Source: Pseudoneurospora amorphoporcata
Lineage: Eukaryota > Ascomycota > Sordariomycetes > Sordariales > Sordariaceae
DNA length: 52,512 bases
Assembly: GCA_033297205.1 (NCBI GenBank)
Contig: MU859286.1
Location: 1 to 52,512, forward strand
Reading direction: 5' to 3'
The translations under genes were made by a program, and so were the position numbers. The first letter of the stretch is position 1, and every line of letters begins with the position of its first letter. The notes below the pieces were generated by a model, which was given only the letters and a program-made list of their open reading frames with translations, made no database searches and was not told where the DNA came from. Shown here one piece after another: positions 22,019 through 33,248 of this stretch.

Positions 22019-24548
22019 TCACCTCAATGATTCCATCTCCTTTTCCTTTCCCTTGGCCAGTCTTGTCGTCTTCGACTTGTCATCACTCCCACGGCGCCCG
22101 TCAAATTCCTTTCCATACTCGTTCCTGGCACTGCCGCTCCTACTTCTACCGCTTCCAGGCTCCATGTTTGACGATCCCATGTTTTCGTTCAGGTTGACGT
22201 TGCCACCCTTCAGCCAGCGTTGAAGCCGCATAGCCGCGTCCATGGTACGACGCGCAATCTCCCAATGACCCATACCCATTTGCAGCAGGGTGGCATTGGT
22301 CATTGTCTTGACCCACAGATCATGCCCTGTGTTCTTCAAACTCGATATCAGGGGCAGAAGCATCCAGTTAAAGACTCCCAGCAAAGAACGCCCTGTGGCC
22401 AGCGGAATCCTCCACGCTGTCGTCCAGAGCTCCAGGAAGTCGTCGATGCTGACCACCTCGCTGAACGGACGCCGTGCCATGATGGCTCGAGTGTACAAAA
22501 TTGCCGATATCCGGATGGCTTGGTACACATAGTCCGGGGTCTCAGCACTGGCTTGCATAGCCAAGTCTTCTCCCAAACTTCCCTCTCTTCGTTGCGGCAT
22601 CTCCCCTGCGCCGACGCCAGAACTGTGTCCCGTCGCCTGTTGTTGAACTCCGAGACTGTATACTGAAAACTGGTGGGTGATTTGTGTTGTAGGTGATGCA
22701 GCCGCCGTAAACCCGTTATTACCCTCCACGCCCCCCGTGGTTTGTGACTCGAGTGCCGGGTTCACTGCCGGAGATGGAGCATTGGCTGATCCCGGAGAAG
22801 GTCCGCGTCTCGTTACAGGGCCGTCCGGCGGAAGCTTCAGCATCTGGTCGTGAGTCCATGCCGACGTATGATATACTTTCTGCAATTCCATTGAGGAAGC
22901 GTCCTCAGGAAGCCCGAGGACTGTGTTCACAAGGAACCGCATGTCGTCCAGAATCGAAGCCGTGGTAGGGTGTATGTGCAACTCCTCATGGCATGAAGCA
23001 AAGCATGGGAGAGATCCCGATGATATCGTGGATACCAAGGGAGTGTTCAGGGCCAGCTGCAACGGGGGCTGGGTAGTGTCTTGGAAGTCAAACTCGGGGC
23101 CCCCCGTTAAAGAAGGTGGTATCTCGAAACTCAATGCAATCCCGACGTCCGATCTGCCGTTTATTGTCAGCACAACCAAATTCCACATGATACTTGCCCC
23201 ATTGTATCTTACGTTATGGCAAGTTTGCTAATCAGCCCGTTCAGCCCCAGCGTTCGAAACCCGCCACGGAGTTTGATCATCTCACAAAGCCCGCCCATAT
23301 GTGCATGGAGGGATTGCTTTTCGCCCCAATACCACTCGTTAATAATGAGCTGAACAACTCCGGCTATTCCTTCGTCTCCGGCTACCAGACTTGACTTTAC
23401 ATGGTCATTCAGGAGCGCTATAGCTTGCCCTTTATGTGCCATCGCCACCGTCGTGTCAATGATGCCCGCCACATTGAGCCAGCCTGCAGCGGTGCATATG
23501 GCCACGCGTTTAAGGAGAGGCGATCGAAGACAGAACGGAATGTAATGTTGGATATACGGGTTCGTTGCATCGGGGTTGATGTCTAGGGATGCTTTCATAT
23601 TACCGATCGGGTTGACGACTGCATTGATCGGTAGTGTCAGCGACGCATACCCAAAGCCATATCATTTTCCAGACGAGGCGGACAACTTACACAAGCTTAG
23701 CAGGTCGTTGTCTTGAATAGACTGTCCAGCTGCGGGAGGGATTTGTCCATGTCCTTTTCCGGGCCACGATGCCAGGCCTGGGGGATTCTCTCGAGATCGG
23801 TTCCCGCTCAGAAAGCGAGCGGGAAATTCGTGATACGCTCGAAGCAGATTTGCGGCATCATGGTATAGGTCATTGTGAAGTGTGCAATCTTCATTGCAAC
23901 CAAACTCTCCTAGGAATAGACCGCCGTGCGTTCTGGTGAAGACGTGTGGTTGAGGCATCATGGTAGACACGGGAAGCTGAGTCCCAATGTCTATACCCGA
24001 CCAGCGCACTGTTACTGCTCCAGTTTCTCCTCCAGGACTCGCTGTCCATGGTGACGACGTCTGCCGCGGGGGCAAGAGAGGATGTCGGGCCCCTTCGACT
24101 TCGTACTGCCCGCCGTACCGTCCCGTTGAAGGTAACACGGATATTGCAAAGGCCGATTGCTGGGAGGTGGGAGTTATGCTAGGCCGTCTTTGGATCCATC
24201 CGGTTAGTTTCCTTTCCCAAACACCATCATGTCGTATTCATGGAGCTGGTATGTGTACCTGCTGCTGGGTTTATACTCGCATAACGGTTGGGGAAACCGC
24301 CTTGCGCAGTTGCTACATGGCTGACCCTGATTGCACTACGGAGGGAACATGCCGTCAGTCTATGGCAGACCAGTACAGATGATGCTCTGGTTAATCTGCT
24401 GGGCCTGGCTATCCTGTTGAGATTCGGACTTGACACTGACTCGGAAATATCGTACCTTTTGTTTTCTTCTCCGGCACTCCCCACAAGACGTTGTTGTCCT
24501 CTCGGCACGCGAAGACCGGCCGACAGGAGGACGTGTAGCCTCGGACAT
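22019..24548 (-). CDS. Zn(II)2Cys6 binuclear-cluster transcription factor
   Basis: Five exons (24548-24456, 24335-24259, 24178-23691, 23618-23213, 23153-22019) give 732 residues with every junction in phase. The DNA-binding cluster is split by the first intron: Cys22, Cys25, Cys32, Cys38, Cys41 and Cys50 give the spacing CX2CX6CX5CX2CX8C, with the usual basic CRRRKQKC core. The rest (about 250-640) resembles the fungal-specific transcription-factor regulatory domain (CTAAGWLNVAG, LIINEWYWGE, ELWTTAWRIPLATGR). The tail is Ser/Gly/Arg-rich. It should bind CGG-containing sites. The target genes are unknown. It lies upstream of the MATE gene on the same strand, but a regulatory link is only a guess. 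Confidence 0.9.
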
Positions 24549-25250
24549 GGTCCCGTCTGGACAGCAATTTTGACAGCACAACAGTCATTGGGGTTTGCCC
24601 CGAACATGAGCTTAACGGGTCATAAGGCTGACTTATAGATCAGTCCCGTTCAGATGATGGCTGGGACAAGGGGCAGGCTTCAGGCTTCACTGCACACTAT
24701 CGGCTTTCAGACCCTTTTGGATTAGCGTACAATCTCCCACTCGGGTTATCAAGAGAACCACCACTGGTGAAGGAGGGCAGGAGGGCGAGCACCCACTGGC
24801 GACGGTACTGTTTGACAAGAAGCGAGATGTGCGAAGGTAGGAGGGCGAAGCCCAGAACAGAACAGCAGATCACGGTGATCTGCATATAACTCATCACATT
24901 GTCATTCTCAGGTCCCCCGAGGTAACAAACATCCACCTTCGGAAGCATTGGTTCGACATGGAGACTACCGCTTCCACTCACTCGGTTTGATTTTACTCGT
25001 GTTGACACCAACCTTCTTACAGTAACGCTGGCCCCATCTGCAAGCCTCCTGCTTTCGCAAATAATTCCGGCTGCCTAAAATCTTTGCAAAAAGAGGGGGG
25101 GGGGGTTTGCAAAAGAAGGTGCTGGCGCACAGACCACACCTAGTTCTTCTAGCTATTGGATAACTAGTAATAGACTAAAAAGAGCGAGCTACCTGGGGTA
25201 GCTGACCCCCCGGTATAAGGGTATATAAGTGTCCTTTCCTACTAAACTTG

Positions 25251-25292
<42 letters not shown>

Positions 25293-26640
25293 AAATCGGG
25301 GCTATTAGCATTACAAATAGCAGTTAGCAGTCTTCACCACTAGAGGGAATGTAAGCAATTGAAATCCTTGGCAAAAGGGGGGGGTTAGCATTAACAGGGG
25401 ACATTAACTATATTGAGCTATCTCAAGGACCCGGGAAGTAGTTTGCTAGCTGGCGCCTGGCGGTCTACATGATCAATACTGGACTAGTGGTTCAACGAGG
25501 GTAAAGTGGAGGCTTCTCCTAGTTTCCGTTAGACTAGCACAACCCACAGACACATATTGAACTGGGATTAGTATCGGTTGCCCTGCCGTTGACTCGAGTC
25601 TTGGGTAGGCCAACAGGAAATCTCTCGCGTTAGGCCATTGTGGCAGTGCATCCGTATGGCAGGGATGAGCTGCCGGATCAGCAGCCGCCAAGCGAACAGG
25701 TAAGTTGTCCCAGAGCTACCTTGCGGCGACTGACAGGTACAGGTCTCACATACCGTGGTCTCGTGTCGCCGGCTCGATGCAAAAGCCGAGTGGTAAGCAG
25801 AGATCGAGTCTGTAGAGACAGAGCTGGCTTGACCCTCATCGGGCAAATATCGGGTTAGCGGCTTTTCAGGTAGACCTATAAGGTATGAGAAGCCCAAATA
25901 TGTCATATTCAGAACGTGCCGACGTTGAGGGGAAAGCCGGTGCAAGTGCCCGTGTCCTCGCTTGCACGATACAGACCCCCCAGTTGAAAAGCCACCGGAG
26001 GTCATTCCGGAAGAGCTACAGACCAGTTACAGGATATAGAAACACGAAAGGTACGTGCCCCAAAATCCTTATAATGGCGGTTATTGGCCCGGATGCATCC
26101 TAATCCGGCATGAAGAAGACAGGCACATAGCTCAACATACATCGGCAGTGAGGACTCTTTTTTCCTCCTTCTCCTCCTCTGCTCTGCCGGGAATGCTTTA
26201 GCGCTGTTGCTGTTAAAGGAGGCGCAGCTGTACACTAATGTCAGATCATGACGTTGTCTAGCATGGAACTTGTCTGCTCCTTGGCCGAAAACTGTTCTTT
26301 TTTTTTTTTTTTTTTGCTTATCTAGAATGCCCCTGATATTTTGGATAATAGGAGTTTGATGTTTACTAACTGATGGAGCCAATCCTTCAATGTAACGTAG
26401 AGTTAGTCTTTTAACGTCTGATGATAGCCATTGACCGTGTTTTCGCTTCTTTGCTCCAAATAGAGCAGCTTGCTTCCTTTATTCTAATTCATAGACGTCT
26501 TACAGCTCACAAAATCGAGTGTAAGAGATTGAATTAAGCATGATTACCCTTGATCGATGCTACCGGCACTAGACTGCATTGTGACGTAGGGCTGAAAGGG
26601 TAACAGTTCCATCCGAACTGAACTCTTTAGGTCAAGATCT
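24549..26640. other. Gene-poor region with homopolymer tracts
   Basis: No gene supported. It holds a G-run near 25095, a run of 36 T at 25255-25290 and a T-run near 26300. A 104-codon minus-strand frame at 24697-25011 with one hydrophobic stretch is not convincing. This starts the AT-rich island that extends to about 27.5 kb. Confidence 0.45.
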
Positions 26641-26960
26641 CAAGTCTAATCTACTACTTCTCATAGTGTTAGCATCTTCTATACCAGATAGCTTGATAGG
26701 AATAGTATGATCCTAGAAATATTGTTAGTGCATTTGTATATAGTATAGTAGTAAGTAAGGTAGAGTATATAATATTTAGGTTTAAAATAGTATATTTTAG
26801 ATTCTTCTAATTTATAGGTTTTTATTTCTTTTAGTATTAATAATCACTAATATAAGTTCCTCATTATTACATATTTACAATCTAGCAATTTACTTAATTA
26901 TATTAGACTTATGTATTTATATAGATTTTTAGAGGTGATAGTTATAGACTTACCTCTCCC

Positions 26961-26980
26961 TAGCAGGCACTTGCCTGCTA
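26961..26980. repeat. Perfect 20-bp hairpin beside repeat copy 2
   Basis: TAGCAGGCA and TGCCTGCTA are exact reverse complements separated by CT. It lies about 30 bp outside the conserved part of repeat copy 2. Confidence 0.7.
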
Positions 26981-27008
26981 GACTCGCGCTCCTTTCATAT
27001 ATACCTAA

Positions 27009-27113
27009 TGTCACGGCGGTGGCAGACTACTACACTAATTAGGCTATGTTCCTGCAAAAGGATACAAGTAACTGAAGCTGGCAATTCGGTTCCTCAAGTG
27101 GTCTTATATAGTT
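27009..27113 (-). repeat. Dispersed repeat, copy 2 (inverted relative to copy 1)
   Basis: The reverse complement of this stretch matches 105-208. Conserved blocks are GCAAAAGG, TACAAGTAACTGAAGCTGGC and CAAGTGGTCTTATATAGTT. The polymerase III A-box-like motif is TAGTGTAGTAG here, so the last G-G of copy 1 is changed. Downstream on the minus strand a CGAGTC-containing block might be a weak B-box. The two copies are about 27 kb apart. Confidence 0.65.
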
Positions 27114-27115
27114 GC

Positions 27116-27133
27116 GACGGCACGCTTGCCGTC
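27116..27133. repeat. Perfect hairpin at the other edge of repeat copy 2
   Basis: GACGGCA and TGCCGTC form a 7-bp stem around CGCT, immediately adjoining the conserved block. Together with the 26961-26980 hairpin it brackets copy 2. Confidence 0.65.
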
Positions 27134-27540
27134 ACACCCAATAAGGATAAGAACTGCTATAGGATATATCTATTCTATTGTCAAAGGTAGTCTGTTTGAC
27201 AAACTTTCTTAGAGGGCGTTACTCTCTACAATACAATATTTTCATATACTCTACTGCTCTCACATCACTTAAGTTCTACAACTTAGATTTCTTAAATCAT
27301 AAGTCTAATTTTCTTAATTTATTAAAGAGATAGTGTTAATATAAATATAATTCAGTTTGCTGCTTTATTTGTTATAAAGCAAGGCGTGCAGTTTCTACTA
27401 CTATAACACTACTAAAAGATAGATCATAGTTTTATTCGCTAGACAGAACTTAAATGCACGCACTATATAGTACTGAGAGGTAGTCTAATGACATACCCTT
27501 ACACACGGGCTATGGGCTCGGGCATGGGCATGATGATGGA

Positions 27541-28835
27541 AAATTATATCTAAGAAAAGGTTGAAACCAACAAACCCACAGTAACCGGATTCTACCTCCT
27601 ACAGCAATAGCATGATGGGGTCTTGTACCCGGCTCATCATCTTGTCAGCCAACTAGCTCAAGACCCTCACCCAACAAGTGAGCTCGGTCTTTTTTTCCGT
27701 CGTTTCTTACTAATTTTAAGCACCTACATACAGCTTTTTGAATCATGGTGTTCACACCGTCAGAATTTACGGTGATCCAAAAACCGGAAGCCATCCCGAG
27801 CTTGTGTGCGCCGGTGTTCCCTCAAGAGACCAGGCTCCCCCAATCCGTGCGATGCATGCCACTACTGCGCTTGAGCATTTCGTAAAACGAACCACTCCGA
27901 TTCATTCCGTGTTCTTTTTTCTGAAAGATTACACAAGGCATATACCAGCAAGATAACAACAACACGGAGAGAAAGCAACCAAGCAATATTGTTCTTTTTT
28001 TCATTCCTTTATTCCAGCTGATCAGTGTGTGTGCTCACTATGTGATGACTGCCTGTCTGCCAGCCAGGACATGTTGTGCGACTGTGCTAAGCTTATATTA
28101 TTATATTTGGTGTGCTTCGCGAGCGGGCTCTCAGTGTCGTCGTTGGAACGATTTTACCTAAACATGTGCTAGAAGATAGAGTAGTGGCTGGCAGAAGCAA
28201 AAGTAGGTAAGGGCAATTGATAGGCTGCAAAAAGGGATACGATACCTAAGTGGACTGGTGAGTGAAAGAGAAGGAACAGGCCGAAGAAGCACTTGGAAAC
28301 CTGGCTGAAAGTGGTGAGAGTTATCGCAACACAGACGCGCACACACAAGAAGCAACTTCGATAGAGGCGGGAAGCATGGAAGCTGAATGAGCAAAGCTGA
28401 AAGCAATGTATCATCCCACTCAATACGGGAGAACTAGAACGGCACACCATCAAATCAGCCCTGGCACATATGGCGCTCTCAATGAAGCGCCCTATGGCAG
28501 AAAGAACACATCCACTTCCATCTCCACATCTACTTCCATTCCGCTTCCTGTTACCTTCTAGCAAGCGTCTTACCCTTTTCTCCCAGTACCATGATCGCTG
28601 CGCCCGTAACTCGAGAAACAAGCGGACTCAAAAGTTGCAAGGCCAACCGTCAAAACAGAGCCCAAAGAACCATCACCAAAGGAACGTCATCAATAACCCA
28701 AGTTATTACGCGCCCGTAAACTACTATGTGGAGTACACTGCACGCGTGCCGATTGGGATCCATCATCAAAATCATCACGTATCCCTTAGCTGAAATAAGA
28801 AATGGTATAAAGTATGGCGGTTTATATAGCTAGGA

Positions 28836-28909
<74 letters not shown>

Positions 28910-29287
28910 AAAAAGAAAGAAAAAAAAGTGGTATTGGTATGTAGTGGTATCATCCCGTGTTCCGTGTCATAACGTCATATCAGAAAGTATTGTTGTCGTT
29001 CGTCCATGAGTGTGTGTGTGGTATATTTTTCTCCTCCCTTCTTTTCTCTTTTCCCCATTTTCCTCCGCTTCCCCTAAATTCCATGTGAAAAGCTCGCTTA
29101 GGTTGGCTTTCCAATGTCAAATCTCCTATCCAGTCATTCGGGTCCTGGTGACACCATAGCTTGTCTGTCTGACTGGCTGGCTGCCTGTGTCTCACCACAC
29201 CACACCACACCATCACCCGCCGGCAGGCATGTCGTATTCCTTTCCCCATCCTTCAACTCGTGGTATCATGCGTTATCTTTCTCCCCT
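27541..29287. other. Intergenic, no supported gene
   Basis: This is the 3' flank of the patatin-like gene and the right border of the AT-rich island. A minus-strand frame of 150 codons at 28169-28621 is hydrophobic and cysteine-rich without family resemblance and is not annotated. An uninterrupted run of 69 A occupies 28839-28907. Confidence 0.45.
28839..28907. repeat. Uninterrupted poly(A) tract (69 A)
   Basis: A pure A-run, continued by interrupted A-rich sequence to about 28927. It could be replication slippage or the tail of a decayed non-LTR insertion. I saw no target duplication or LINE remnant beside it. It may also be poorly resolved in assembly. Confidence 0.8.
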
Positions 29288-31407
29288 TCACCTCACATTA
29301 TAATTAGGTTTCCTCGCCATATTCACAACAGGCGGCTCCTCATCGTCATCAATCGGATACGGCACATACGCAGCCGGCAGGGTATTGTTCCTGCCATTAG
29401 GACTAACCGGCGAGATCAGTCTGTCCGCCGAGGACAGGGGTGTCTTGGGCGGAAGCGGTGGCGGCTCTATCCTCGGCGGGTACTGGGACTGCTGCTGATG
29501 ATACTGCTGCCGCTGATTTTGGTACCCAGGATATTGTGGGTGCCTGGGCTGGTCGTCCTCGGTGACGATGGCGATCTTATCTTGCCCTGAGGCGTTGCGC
29601 CATTGTGCGGGGGTGGGCGCGATGGCGACGAGTTTGTCTGAGTCGTCGGTCCCGGATGGGACTGGAGGGGGTACGGCGGGAGCTGGGCGACTGGGCGCTA
29701 GGTGGCTGCTGCTGCTTTTTGCAGAGTGGACGCGCTCGGCTGAGGATCGGGGTGAGGGGGTGTTGATGCCGTTGGCGCTATGTCCTGGGACGGAAAGCGC
29801 GTCGAAGCCGGATTCGTAGGATTGTCGGCTTGGTGGCGTACCGAGTCGCTGGGGAGGGTAAGTCGGCATGTCGCCAGGTAGTTCGACGGCTAAGGGCATG
29901 GAAAAGCTGGGTGTAGTCTTGAACAACTCGGGAATCGGGCCAGGAGCGTTGCTGGTGCTGCTGGCACGCTCCCATCGTTGCTTTGCGAAGTGAATCTTTG
30001 CGAGTTTGGCCGATGCGCCCTGGACCATTCTCTGCTCGTCGTCCCGCTGCAAATATCGCCTGGTATTTGTGCTGATGTCGGACAACCTGTGCCACTCATT
30101 CATACCAAACTCGCCAACGCCAACCTCGACGTTGAAGCGGTAGTAGTTCTCGATGTTGACGCCGCGCTTTACCAGATGCTCCTTCTTCATCATCTCGTGA
30201 ATCTTCTCGCACCCCTCGATCTTGGCAATCAACTTCCTCCTTGCGTCCGCGAACTCGCCCATAAACCCCTCGTACCAAAGTGTAGAGTTCATATCACTTC
30301 CCTTTGGCCGCTTTCCTGTCCCGACACTGACGAAGACACCCACTTCCCGTCCGGGCCACTCGTTGACCACAGCTTCATCCAGAGCGTACATGGAAGGGTT
30401 GAAGAGACCAGCGCCATCGTCATGGAAAACAGACTGGCCGATCTGTATAGGCTTGAAGGCGAGCCCAATGGCGCAGGTGGCTCGACCTGCTTGCCAAATC
30501 GTGCAATCGAACTCGGGGGCTGGTTCTTTTCTCGAGTCGTAGGAACGAAGTACGGCCGGCTTCGCGTTTCTAGGAGATCCCTTGTACATGGCAGTTACGG
30601 CGCTAAAACACATGTTAGCAATCTATCTTCACAACCAGGACTCTTGAGATACGTACGTTTTTGTACGATTCTCCCTCTCATCGTAGAGACGAGCATGGGG
30701 ATTGCCCCAGCGGGAATTGAACGCCGGCCTTGTTGACTGTGCGCTAGGACTCCTTGCGCTGAAGCTAACGACACTGGCATTGCTGGAGTGTCTTCTGGGG
30801 TAAGAAGAGGCGGCGCTTGACCGGGAGACGGCACTCAGAGGACTGAAAGTATCCGAAGTAGCGCCGTCATTGCCTTCCCCCTCGTTGATAGTATGTTCCC
30901 TCACACAGTCCTGGATAGCTTCCTCCAACTTTGTTGCCTTGAATACGGTTGATCGGTATGGAATGCCGGCGATGGTCTTGTCCGTCTCGAAGACCTTGCG
31001 GGTAAGGCGCACATAGAGTTCCTTGCATGTCTCGAGATCAAGTCGTAACCTTCCAAGCATAATGGCAATCAGGCCGCCGGTGCCGGTGCCGACGATAAGG
31101 TCGAAGTGGTCGCATGGTTTGGGTATTTCGGAGCGGCGAGGTGCTCTGCCTTCGATTTCGACAAAGGTGCGGTGCATCAACTCTTGAATGATGAGGAACA
31201 TGGAATAACCACGGACGCCTCCGCCGTCTGTCACGGGGTTGGTTAGCCCATGTTTAAACGCATGGTGCCGACAGCTTGGATCCTAACAATGGAAAGGGGT
31301 GTTTGATGCGCACAGGGAAAGGGTTCTGGGGAAGAAGACCCACCGAGCGATAAGATGCGCAAAGGCGGCCCTTTTGTTGTATCTTTTCTCTTGAGCCCAC
31401 CCTCCAT
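29288..31407 (-). CDS. Patatin-like protein without the canonical nucleophile serine
   Basis: Three exons (31407-31344, 31227-30657, 30602-29288) give 649 residues. The small first exon was found from PPLRILSL, whose last base joins exon 2 to make DGGGVRG (22-28), the patatin oxyanion loop. The nucleophile elbow reads GTGTGG (68-73): where patatins have GxSxG, residue 70 is Gly (codon GGC). The partner aspartate is present in DDGAGLFN (Asp274). A Ser-rich insert (about 120-185) and a long Pro/Gln-rich tail (about 430-640, SH3-ligand-like PPPLPPK) flank the core. Family membership is clear. Lipase activity is doubtful, so a regulatory or lipid-binding role is possible. Confidence 0.86.
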
Positions 31408-33248
31408 CTCGCCTTGTACTCTTGAGTGTTGTATCTTGATTTCCTGAAGAAGCGCTCTCTCGCAGATATGGCGACGAGGGTAAGGTGTATGGTATTCTTT
31501 GTGTGTCTGGTTAGGGATCGATCTGTTGGCTTGCGACCAAGGTTTGTTGGATTTGGTGCCTTACGGGCGAAGGTTGCGGAACCCGAATGGAATGCGCCCG
31601 CAAATGCGGGTGACCACACAGGTAGTAGAAACTAGTGGCCTTACTGCTGCAGTGAGAGGGTGGTACCTAGGTATCGTTGCGGGTGCTGGTGTCCCTTGGT
31701 TCGAAAGCGTCGCGGGCGTGGTCGGGCGTGGAGGGGACCTTGCAGCGCTTGATGGCTCACTGGTTGCAGGATGACGGGAGTCTAGATGGCACTGACGTTG
31801 CTGACGCAGGAGCTCGGGCCAGACGGGAAACGATCGACTTGCCAATAACCACCGCACCTGCAGCTCCAATATCAGGCAGGTCCAAGACGGTCGGTATTTG
31901 GGTTCTGTTGGCGTCGGAGTTGGTGTTGTGGTTGGGAAAGAAGACGGTCAAGATTTGATATTCAAAGTTGGCCTCCCTTCGAAAACCCAAATCCGTACCA
32001 GCCGAGCGTTGCGTGGACGAATGTGGCAGTGCACAACTTTTCTCAGTAAGCTCGCGTCGCGAGTCAAAGCAAAAAGTCACGTTGCTTGCTTATAAAAACC
32101 GCATGCAGAGGGGGGCAACTCAGTAACACTCACTCGTGTCAGTATGCAAGGCCGTATCCGTAGGTATGTGACATCTTGTCGTCTGTGTCTGTACGCAGAT
32201 GACCTTTTCGAGACTTTTCTTTCACATGAAGCGATGCGAAGACATCATGTTCGACTAACGAGATGTGTTGGTGACCAGCGCCTCGGAGCTGGGCGTATCT
32301 CAAAGCTTGGTGCTGATTGGCTGAGGAAGCGGAAAGACTGCAGTGTTAGACTTGCAGCACAAACAAATCTCGACCCAGCGGTTATCGAAGTTTCCATCGA
32401 CAACAACCGCGGAAAAGAGAAGCCCTGACGGCGACGAGGTTTTACTCCATGGAGAGAAGTGCGGAGGATCTGCACAATCGTCAAATCATTGGATGTCACT
32501 CATCATCTCACAATGGAGAACTCGTGGAGAGGTGGCGGTGCGAGCATAGCCTAGTCCTGTTCAGGAATGGCGTGACAAGCCAACATGACGGACTTAAAAA
32601 ACGACGTTGAAGTTGATAAAGACGGGCGGCTCATCCCGCCAAGGCCGACCATCTGCATCCAACTTGGATCTTCAAGACACTTGCAGAATCCAAATAAAGG
32701 CAGTCACCTCAGACGGAATTTGAGATGGCTCGAACAGAGAAGAACGCGACGGATCGTGGTTGAACGGAGAAAAGTGGAAAGCCATTGGTCCCATTACTCG
32801 CAAACCAAGGGAGAGCCAGCCTCTGCTTCCTTCCCTTCTGGTTGGCGGTCTCCAACAAAGTGGCCAGTGCTTTCCAAGTGTTCTCAGACTGAGTGAAACG
32901 CGTGGTGTGCGGGGCACCACTTATACTTCCCCAAAATGACGACGTCATCGTGATTGCTGTGCTACTGGCAGCTGTGCCCGCCCCGAAGCCGCTTCCCTAC
33001 AACACAAGCAATGCACCAAATATCTACCTTACATACCGACTCATTCGCAGTGCCTCTATAACCCAGCTATCCAGCAACTGACGGTGCTGGACCTCGTCAA
33101 GGAGGAAAGAAAGGTAAGATTTACCACCTCCAACTGCTTCCCATATCACGTCTGTTAGCTTGGCAAGACCACCACCTAGCGAAGCCGATGCAAGTTGGTG
33201 CTTGTCACTGTCACTGTCATTGTCAACACCAGCGTCCCCATCGACATC
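31408..33248. other. Divergent intergenic region between patatin-like and HAM1-like genes
   Basis: A shared upstream region of about 1.8 kb for two divergently transcribed genes. No frame on either strand looks coding. The final 150 bp before 33249 probably form a leader (repeated ACTGTCA steps). Confidence 0.45.

Larger units (their letters stand above)
26641..27540. other. AT-rich, probably RIP-affected repeat island
   Basis: Base composition drops sharply to long A/T stretches with many TA steps and no open frames. The block contains dispersed repeat copy 2 and two short perfect hairpins. This is how old, RIP-mutated repeats look in fungal genomes. No coding capacity remains. Confidence 0.6.

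Noticed and set aside
28169..28621. 150-codon minus-strand frame
   Set aside because: Hydrophobic and Cys-rich with no signal-peptide logic or similarity I recognise; likely chance.
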